Assembly (NCBI RefSeq): GCF_014489075.1 | Contig: NZ_JACTGR010000002.1 | Coordinates: forward strand, 496,001 to 560,000 | DNA length: 64,000 nucleotides | Direction: 5' to 3' | From: Sphingomonas sp. JC676 | Lineage (GTDB): Bacteria > Pseudomonadota > Alphaproteobacteria > Sphingomonadales > Sphingomonadaceae | Shown: piece by piece, positions 58,440-64,000 of the stretch | Numbering within the stretch: position 1 is the stretch's first letter | Layout of the letters: every line of letters begins with the position of its first letter | The notes under the pieces: generated by a model | The model's database searches: none | What the model was told of the DNA's origin: nothing | What the model saw: the letters and a program-made list of their open reading frames with translations, nothing else | Translations under genes and position numbers: made by a program

Positions 58440-59453
58440 ATGGCGGCGGCGGCCGCGAAACAGGGATCATCGTTCGCAGCTTCGCTCGAACAGGGCGGGC
58501 TGGATGCAGCCGCGTTGCATGCCTTCGCGGACGCGATCGGCGTGCGACATGCCGCAGCGGCGCCGGTCTCCGGATCCGCGTTCCGTCAGCGCCTGATCGA
58601 TGCCGCGCGCACCCCTGCCCAGCGCGCCGAACTCGCTTTGCATAACGACGATATCGATCGGCGCGCGCGCGGCGGCCGCATCCGCAAGCTGAATGACGGC
58701 ATGCCGGCGGATGTGCTCTACGATCTCGCCGCCCCGATCGTGCAGATGCTGCACGACGGCCTGCCGACCGAAGCCAATATCCTGGCCAACCGCTATCTCG
58801 ACGTGAACGCCCAGGGCGCCACCGGCTGGGCGCTGCTTCCCCTGCTCCTCTCCCTGCGCGCCGGTGCCGAGAGCAATGTCGCGTTGGCCGAGCGGGCGCT
58901 GCAGCCCGCCTCGCCCCGACTGGTGGTGATCGGCGGTCTTTCGGGCACGGGGAAGTCGACCCTCGCCCGACTGCTCGGCGCTCGGATCGGGCGGATTCCG
59001 GGCGGGCGCGTGCTGCGTTCGGACGTTTTCCGCAAGCGTCTCGTCGGGCTCCCGCCGGAAACCCGGCTGCCGCCCGCGCACTATACCCGGCACAGCGACG
59101 AGGCGACCTATGAGGCGATGTTCGAATCTGCCGACGATCATCTCGCGTGCGGCAGCTCGGTGATCCTCGACGCCGTATTCATGAGCCGTAGCGAGCGCGA
59201 CGTTGCCGAGGCGCTGGCGATCCGGGCGCGGGTGCCGTTCACCGGCATCTGGCTGGAGGCGCCTGAGCAGGATCGGATCGAGCGCGTCCGCGGCCGCGCC
59301 AGCGATGCGTCCGATGCGAGCGTCGAAGTCGTCCGCGAGCAATCGCGCCGCTCGGTCGGCGATCTTTCGAGCTGGCACCGGATGCGGGCCAATCGCCCGC
59401 TCGACCTGATCGTGCCCGCCGCGCGTGCCGTGCTCGAACGGGTCGGACGCTAG
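58440..59453 (+). CDS. P-loop kinase-like protein
   Basis: 337 aa from ATG 58440 (GGGAG at 7 nt). The C-terminal half has a kinase P-loop GGLSGTGKSTLARLLGAR (about 160-178), then RVLRSDVFRKRL and SVILDAVFMSRSERDVAEAL, close to gluconate-kinase/zeta-like ATP-binding domains. Relatives are usually fused to a full aminoglycoside-phosphotransferase-like domain; here the N-terminal 150 residues only partly resemble it, with no clear APH motif. Function unknown. A CTATAAG box is at 58382, outside the flagellar region. Confidence 0.7.
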   Translation: MAAAAAKQGSSFAASLEQGGLDAAALHAFADAIGVRHAAAAPVSGSAFRQRLIDAARTPAQRAELALHNDDIDRRARGGRIRKLNDGMPADVLYDLAAPIVQMLHDGLPTEANILANRYLDVNAQGATGWALLPLLLSLRAGAESNVALAERALQPASPRLVVIGGLSGTGKSTLARLLGARIGRIPGGRVLRSDVFRKRLVGLPPETRLPPAHYTRHSDEATYEAMFESADDHLACGSSVILDAVFMSRSERDVAEALAIRARVPFTGIWLEAPEQDRIERVRGRASDASDASVEVVREQSRRSVGDLSSWHRMRANRPLDLIVPAARAVLERVGR

Positions 59454-59840
59454 GTCGAATGGCATCCGGGCGTCGACAATCTTGCAATGTAGGATTTCAA
59501 AGGCGACCGTAGGGGCCGCTCTTTCTCATCGTCGAGGCCCGGAAACTTCCTTTTTCGGAAAAAAAAGGAATTTCGACATAGCAGGTGTCAACCGTGTCAA
59601 CCGACCACACACGAAGCTATTGAAAAACCACGATTCCGCTTATCGTTCTTGCAAACCGCTCGGTTGCGTGAACAACGCTCTGTGGCAGGCCGGATCGGCC
59701 ACCGGAAACCAGGCGCTACGAATCAACTTCATCAGCCGATGCCTTGCGCGAACCCCACCATTCACCCGATCGCTCGACGAACGGATGCTCAACCAGAGAG
59801 GTCGAATGCGCAGTGGTCGCCAATCCATGGCGACCCGGGA
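59454..59840. other. 387-bp gene-poor stretch
   Basis: No convincing coding frame. Base composition is less GC-rich than the surroundings. A TTCCTTTTT/AAAAAAAAGGAA stem with a CGG loop at about 59548-59571 could act as a weak terminator for the kinase gene. Nothing else is supported. Confidence 0.5.
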
Positions 59841-60134
59841 TCAGGCCGCTTTGGCTTCCACACAGAACAGGCCGTGGAGCGATTCGAGCATGCGCTTCGC
59901 CTCCGGACTGGCCAGCGAATAGAAGATCATCTGGCCCGCACGGCGAGCCGAGACCATCCCTTCGCGACGGAGCAGGGCAAGCTGTTGCGATACGGCGGTA
60001 TCGCGAGAGCCGGTGAGGCGCGCAAGCTCGCCCACAGACTTCTCGCCGTCCCACAAATGGCACAACAGCAACAAGCGGCTTCGACCGGACAGCGCCTTCA
60101 GGAACGCGGAGGCGCGGTCGATCTCGGTAATCAT
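59841..60134 (-). CDS. ArsR-family regulator of the BigR/SqrR/YgaV persulfide-sensor type
   Basis: 97 aa from ATG 60134. Winged helix SVGELARLTGSRDTAVSQQL with wing LVSARRAGQMIFYSLASPEA-like. Two cysteines, C25 (LLLLCHLWDGE) and C91 (LHGLFCVEAK), occupy the positions of the redox pair in BigR/SqrR, which forms a tetrasulfide with sulfane sulfur; metal-site ELCV of ArsR is absent. The frame is open upstream to TTG 60182 but without a better ribosome site. No sulfur-metabolism gene is next to it. Confidence 0.8.
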   Translation of the reverse strand: MITEIDRASAFLKALSGRSRLLLLCHLWDGEKSVGELARLTGSRDTAVSQQLALLRREGMVSARRAGQMIFYSLASPEAKRMLESLHGLFCVEAKAA

Positions 60135-60301
60135 ATCGTACTTCACGGGCGGACAGCTATGCGCGGATTGCCATGGTTGCAAGACGCTATCGTTCGGAAA
60201 CGGAACGAGTTTTGAGGTTAATTTAGATTATTGCCTCATCAATCGTGAAGGTTTGCGGGGTTGGTTTACCGGCTCCGTCACCTATCTCGTTTGCGCCCCC
60301 T

Positions 60302-60895
60302 ATGACCGCATTTGCCCTTGACCTTTTCGGCGCACCCAACCTGCCCGGCCTCCTATATCGCGACGATTTCGTGTCGCCCGAAGACGAGTCGATTCTGATC
60401 GCCGGGGTCGAGTCGGCGCCGCTCGCGCCCTTCCGGTTCCAAGGCTGGCTCGGCAAGCGGCTGACCGCGAGCTTCGGCTGGCGCTATGATTTCGAGGATG
60501 CGAGCTTTCGCGAAACGGCGCCCATTCCGCACTGGCTGCTGCCGCTGCGCGAGCGCGCGGCCGCCTTTGCCGGACTCGCACCTGACGATCTCGTCCAGCT
60601 GCTGCTCACGCGCTACGATCCCGGCGCGGGCATCGGCTGGCACCGCGATCGACCGGTGTTCGAGCATGTGATCGGCATTTCGCTGGGCAATCCCGCGACG
60701 CTGGGGCTGCGCCGGCGCAGGCCAGGCGGGTTCGACCGTTTCTCGGCGCCGCTGGCGCCCCGCTCGATCTACCGTCTCTCGGGCGAGGCACGCCACGAAT
60801 GGGAGCACAGCATCGCGCCGATGGAGGTGCCGCGCTGGTCGATCACCTTTCGCAGCCTTTCGGACAAGGGTCACAAGCTCGCCGCGAGCACCTGA
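60302..60895 (+). CDS. alkB: AlkB-like 2-oxoglutarate/Fe(II) dioxygenase
   Basis: 197 aa from ATG 60302. Fe(II) ligands H114-x-D116 (GWHRDRPVF) and H169 (WEHSI), and 2-oxoglutarate-binding R178-x5-R184 (PRWSITFRSL). TRYDPGAGIGWHRD and RRRPGGFDRF-like strands match the AlkB repair family; length is that of the smaller ALKBH-type bacterial proteins. Probable oxidative demethylation of nucleic acid. Its stop is 5 nt from the convergent chemoreceptor-like gene. Confidence 0.85.
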   Translation: MTAFALDLFGAPNLPGLLYRDDFVSPEDESILIAGVESAPLAPFRFQGWLGKRLTASFGWRYDFEDASFRETAPIPHWLLPLRERAAAFAGLAPDDLVQLLLTRYDPGAGIGWHRDRPVFEHVIGISLGNPATLGLRRRRPGGFDRFSAPLAPRSIYRLSGEARHEWEHSIAPMEVPRWSITFRSLSDKGHKLAAST

Positions 60896-60902
60896 CTACG
60901 CC

Positions 60903-62633
60903 TCAGAACAGCCCGTCGTCATCGTCATCATCGTCCGGTGCGGGCGCCTCCGCGGCTTCGGCCTCGCCGCTCGTCAGCGCGAACCTCTTATGGATCTCGC
61001 GTTCGCTCACCATCGTGTAGCTCGCATGGATCGTGCCGAGGACCGTGCCGAGCGCCACCGGCAGGCTTTCCGGGAGCGGCGCCTGCTCGCCCGCGGCGAC
61101 CGTCAGCTGCAGCACGGCTTCGCGCAGCGCGTCGCCAATCTCGGCGTCGCAATCGACGTTCTCGGTGGTCTGGCGCAGGATATCGCCCACGGCCGCGGCG
61201 TCGCGATCAAGGCCGGACATGCTTTCGTCCATCCGCTTGCCGCCGTCGCGTACACAGTCGAGCGACGCGGTGAGCGCCCGCCCGGCATCGACCTTCCCAG
61301 CCTCTTCCGCCTGGGCACGCATCTCCGCGGCGGCGTCGACAAGCTGCTGGAAGGCGCCCGCGATACCGTTGGTCAGCATCTCGAGATGGTTGGAGAAATT
61401 GCGGATCTCGGTCGCGATCATCGCGAGGCCCCGGCCCTCGTCACCCATGCGGCGGCAGCGCAGATCGGTGTTCCACGCCATCTGCTGGACATCGTTCTTG
61501 ACGCGCTGGACCGCGGCGATGCGCCGTCCCAGGCTTTCCGCGGTGGACGACGTCGCGGTGCCGAGCCGGTCCGACAGCTCGTCGGCTTCCTGGAGCCGCC
61601 CGGTGACGCTCCGCACCTCCTCGATGCTGCGCTCGAGGACATGGAGGACATTGTCGCCCTCCCCTGCACCCTGCGCACTGCCGGCATCCTTCAGCGCGAG
61701 CAAAGCCGTGGCCTGCGGGCCGATGGCGCGCAGGCTCTGCGCGAGGATCCGCGCCTGCGAGCGGAAGTCCTCGACCGCGTCCGAGGCCTGCGCGGCGAGC
61801 AACGCCAGCGTATGGTCCTCGATAACCTTCAATTCCTCGGGCTCCAGTTCGCCGCCTTCGCGGATCGCAGCTTCCAGCGTCGACAGGCCGGCCACGACAT
61901 GTTCGAGCCGCTGCCGGGTGATGTCGCCGATCTGTAGCGCGCCCAGCGCCGTGGCGAGCTTGGTGCGGATATCGCGCGCAACCTGGGCGATCCGGGCCGC
62001 TAGCTCGCCGAGCCCCGCCTGGTGTTCCTGGAGCGCCAGTGCATCGCGGTCCAACCGCAGTGGAACTTCCGGAATCACCCGCGTGCATTCGGCCGCCAGC
62101 AGCTTCTCTGCCGCGAGCGCTTCTGAAATGCCGCTGCTGAGCCCGTCGATCTCATGCCCGAAGCTGCTCATCTGCGCTTCGGCAACGTCGATCTTCTCGA
62201 ACATCGTGTCGGCGAAGCCCGAAAATTCGGCGGCGCCCGCGGCCGCGACCTTGATGTTGAGCCCGCATATCCGAAGGAAGCGAAGCGTGCGGTGAAACTG
62301 GCCCATCGGCGCGCGCAGTGCCTCGCCCGAGCCGCTGATCGTGGCGAGCGCCGCCTGGCGCCGAGCCTGCATCGCGGGAAGCCTGGTCAGCCGGTCGGCG
62401 ATCGCGCGCATGTCCTGCACGGCAGCCTCCGCCGCCTCGCGATCAAGCGCGCTCGTCACGCCCTCGAGCGATTTCACCAGCGTCTCGACGATCTGATAGG
62501 CCTGCGCCAATGCGCCGCCCGCCTCGACGAAACGCGCGTCCAGGCCGCTCGCCAATGCAGCAAGAGTCACTTGCACATTCGCGAGCGACGCGCCGCCTTC
62601 GGCAGGCCCTTCCGCAATCCTCGAAATGTACAA
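60903..62633 (-). CDS. Soluble chemoreceptor-like coiled-coil protein, C-terminal DDGLF
   Basis: 576 aa from TTG 62633, supported by GGAGG 6 nt upstream. No membrane segment. Long helical runs throughout: LRFLRICGLNIKVAAAGAAE, GALQIGDITRQRLEHVVAGL, and a chemoreceptor-hairpin-like stretch (DLRCRRMGDEGRGLAMIATE with IRNFSNHLEMLTN). The extreme C-terminus is DDDDDDDGLF. Likely a cytoplasmic signalling protein related to MCPs, but the canonical kinase-control hairpin is degenerate. The paralogue downstream on the same strand (62701) ends in the same pentapeptide. A weak box TCCTATCAG lies 27 nt upstream. Confidence 0.65.
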   Translation of the reverse strand: MYISRIAEGPAEGGASLANVQVTLAALASGLDARFVEAGGALAQAYQIVETLVKSLEGVTSALDREAAEAAVQDMRAIADRLTRLPAMQARRQAALATISGSGEALRAPMGQFHRTLRFLRICGLNIKVAAAGAAEFSGFADTMFEKIDVAEAQMSSFGHEIDGLSSGISEALAAEKLLAAECTRVIPEVPLRLDRDALALQEHQAGLGELAARIAQVARDIRTKLATALGALQIGDITRQRLEHVVAGLSTLEAAIREGGELEPEELKVIEDHTLALLAAQASDAVEDFRSQARILAQSLRAIGPQATALLALKDAGSAQGAGEGDNVLHVLERSIEEVRSVTGRLQEADELSDRLGTATSSTAESLGRRIAAVQRVKNDVQQMAWNTDLRCRRMGDEGRGLAMIATEIRNFSNHLEMLTNGIAGAFQQLVDAAAEMRAQAEEAGKVDAGRALTASLDCVRDGGKRMDESMSGLDRDAAAVGDILRQTTENVDCDAEIGDALREAVLQLTVAAGEQAPLPESLPVALGTVLGTIHASYTMVSEREIHKRFALTSGEAEAAEAPAPDDDDDDDGLF

Positions 62634-62700
62634 AGTCGCCCTCCGACCTTCTCTCTATTCTGATAGGAAAATAACGGGAAAATCCAAATGACCCCTCAGG

Positions 62701-64000
62701 TTAGAAAAGCCCATCATCGAGCGTATCGCTCTGGGTTGCGGCCATCAGTTCCATGCCGGGCAACAGGAAGGCGCGGTGCACTTCGCGCTCGCGCGCCATC
62801 GTGTACATCGCCTCGATTTCCTGAAGGATCGTGCGAAGCGGCGCCTGGTCGGTCCCCTCGATCTCCGCCACCTGTCCGCCCAGCTCGCGCAATGTCCTGA
62901 CGAACCCCGATATGGTGGCCGCCAGTTCGAGCTCGTCGGCCAGCCGGGAACCTGCATCGTCGAGCGTCTGGATCAACTCGCGCGCGTCGATGCCGCCTTC
63001 GCCGATGCCCTGATCGGTGCGCCGGCAGGCCTCGCGGATAAGCGCGAGAGACCAGGCGAGCTTGGGGCCAGGATCGGTCTCGAGCGCGGTTTCGTGGCGG
63101 TGGCGGATCGAGACGCTGACCGCGCCGAGCTCGCGGATCGCCCAGCCCACGCCGTTCACCGCCTGGTCGAGACGATCGGCGCAGCTGCCTATCTCTTCCG
63201 CCACGATCGCGACCGATCGCCCCGCGGTTCCCAGCCGCTCGCCATGCAGGCGTGCCCTGACCGCGATATCCTGGACGTCGGCGCGCACCAGGCGCACCGC
63301 GTCGAGCCGCGTGGTGAGGTCGTTCATCGTGTCGATCACCACCGCGGTCATCGTCAGCGTCTTGCTGGTACCGGCGCGGAGCTGCTCGGTGAGTACATCG
63401 ATGTCGGTGAAACCGCGCTCCAGCCGATGCAGGAAGGCATGACCTTCGCGTCCTGCGTCGCTTTCGTCGATCAGCGATACGAGTTCGCCGGTATGCGGCC
63501 CCAGCTCGCCCAGCGCATTGACCAGCAGTCCGGTCTCGCGATCGAGATCGGCCGCGACGTCGGCGAGCTGCGCCTCGATCAGCGCAAGGATGTGCGATTC
63601 CAGCGCGCGCGCCGCCGCGGTCTGCTCTGCCTCGAGCCGCCGCGCGTTGAGGAGCTGGAGCGCGGCGACCATATGCTCGAGCCGCTGGCGGCTGATATCG
63701 CCGATCTGCAGCGCGCCCAGGATCACGGCCACCCGGCCCTGGACCTCGCGCGCGATGCTGCGGACGCCGGCGGCACTGTCGGCGATCGAAACCTGGTGCG
63801 CCTGGAGCTCGAGCGCGTCGTCGGCGAGCCGATCGGGCACCAGCGGGATCACCTTGGCACATTCGGCGGCGATCAGCCGTGCCGAGCGCTGGACGGTGGC
63901 GACGCCGCCGACCAGCTCCTGAAGCGTGGTCATGAAGCCCTTCAGATGCCCGTCGCCGGCATCGAAGCGCGCGAACATCTCGTCGGCGAACCGCGTGACG
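62701..64000 (-). CDS. Paralogous chemoreceptor-like protein, N-terminus beyond window edge
   Basis: At least 433 codons; the frame stays open to the right edge (VTRFADEMFARFD reads through the ATG at 63978), and this aligns with FSGFADTMFEKID of the neighbouring paralogue, so the gene starts outside. Shared modules: ILGALQIGDISRQRLEHMVA, LAADDALELQAHQ-like and a C-terminal REREVHRAFLLPG. Ends TLDDGLF. Helical, soluble in the visible part. It lies upstream of the paralogue by 67 nt, so the two probably form a tandem duplication and an operon. Confidence 0.65.
   Translation of the reverse strand, partial: VTRFADEMFARFDAGDGHLKGFMTTLQELVGGVATVQRSARLIAAECAKVIPLVPDRLADDALELQAHQVSIADSAAGVRSIAREVQGRVAVILGALQIGDISRQRLEHMVAALQLLNARRLEAEQTAAARALESHILALIEAQLADVAADLDRETGLLVNALGELGPHTGELVSLIDESDAGREGHAFLHRLERGFTDIDVLTEQLRAGTSKTLTMTAVVIDTMNDLTTRLDAVRLVRADVQDIAVRARLHGERLGTAGRSVAIVAEEIGSCADRLDQAVNGVGWAIRELGAVSVSIRHRHETALETDPGPKLAWSLALIREACRRTDQGIGEGGIDARELIQTLDDAGSRLADELELAATISGFVRTLRELGGQVAEIEGTDQAPLRTILQEIEAMYTMAREREVHRAFLLPGMELMAATQSDTLDDGLF

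Noticed and set aside
59425..59922. A 165-codon frame in the gene-poor stretch
   Set aside because: Composition is unlike neighbours, no ribosome site, no recognisable domain, and it overlaps the end of the kinase gene and the ArsR gene.
1..64000. CRISPR arrays, tRNA or rRNA genes, insertion sequences, prophage
   Set aside because: I saw no regularly spaced repeats, tRNA-like cloverleaf, rRNA segment or transposase/integrase motif.

Overview
The window reads as chromosome of a GC-rich, flagellated alphaproteobacterium of the Sphingomonas type. The evidence is an alphaproteobacterial flagellar gene set (FlbT, a FlaEY-like protein, a DUF6468/PflI-like protein, a short FlhA-FlgA complement), a Caulobacter-style oxidative (Weimberg) xylose pathway, GC-rich extragenic inverted repeats typical of sphingomonads, and TTG/GTG starts with good Shine-Dalgarno sequences.

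Region 1 (1-458) is the start of a Tat-exported PhoD-like alkaline phosphatase cut by the left edge. Region 2 (about 715-34100) is a nearly continuous flagellar cluster of about 30 genes: flgB and a FlaEY-like gene; fliG-fliH; fliF-fliN-flbD-like-flhA; fliK-flgD; two unknown genes and flagellin; flgF-flgG-flgA-flgH; fliL-fliM-pflI-like-motE-like; an exported FliL-like protein; a small membrane protein plus an exported helical-repeat protein; flgE-flgK-flgL; flbT-fliI-fliJ-transglycosylase; then a sigma-70-family factor and one unknown gene. Missing from the window are flgC, fliE, flgI, fliPQR, flhB and motAB.

Almost every flagellar transcription unit is preceded by the same core, TCCTATAAT or a one- or two-base variant (12 sites). 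Three regions also carry a 13-bp GGCA-N5-TGCC palindrome. I see no GG-N10-GC sigma-54 promoter at the starts I inspected, and the FlbD-like regulator has lost both the GAFTGA threonine and the Walker B aspartate. Together with the sigma-factor gene at the cluster's end, which has its own copy of the box, this suggests a flagellar hierarchy run by a sigma-70-type factor rather than by sigma-54. That is an inference.

Region 3 (34198-36008) holds an XRE-type regulator and a thymidylate-kinase-like protein. Region 4 (36065-58351) is a glucuronoxylan and xylose locus: xylX-xylB-xylC, a TetR and a MarR regulator with clear palindromic operators, a GNAT enzyme, xylD, a xylose-type MFS symporter, a LacI regulator, GH3, an AraC regulator, GH9, GH43, a cupin/JmjC protein, GH67 alpha-glucuronidase, a ManD-type mannonate dehydratase and GH10 xylanase. 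A 14-bp LacI operator, TGRTAGCGCTAYCA, occurs upstream of xylX, between lacI and GH3, and between GH67 and manD; a degenerate copy precedes the transporter. The locus would depolymerise xylan, remove glucuronate side chains, import xylose and convert it to alpha-ketoglutarate semialdehyde. The last Weimberg enzyme (semialdehyde dehydrogenase) is not in the window.

Region 5 (58440-64000) holds a P-loop kinase, a gene-poor stretch, a BigR/SqrR-type ArsR regulator, an AlkB-like dioxygenase, and two paralogous soluble chemoreceptor-like coiled-coil proteins, both ending in DDGLF; the second is cut by the right edge.
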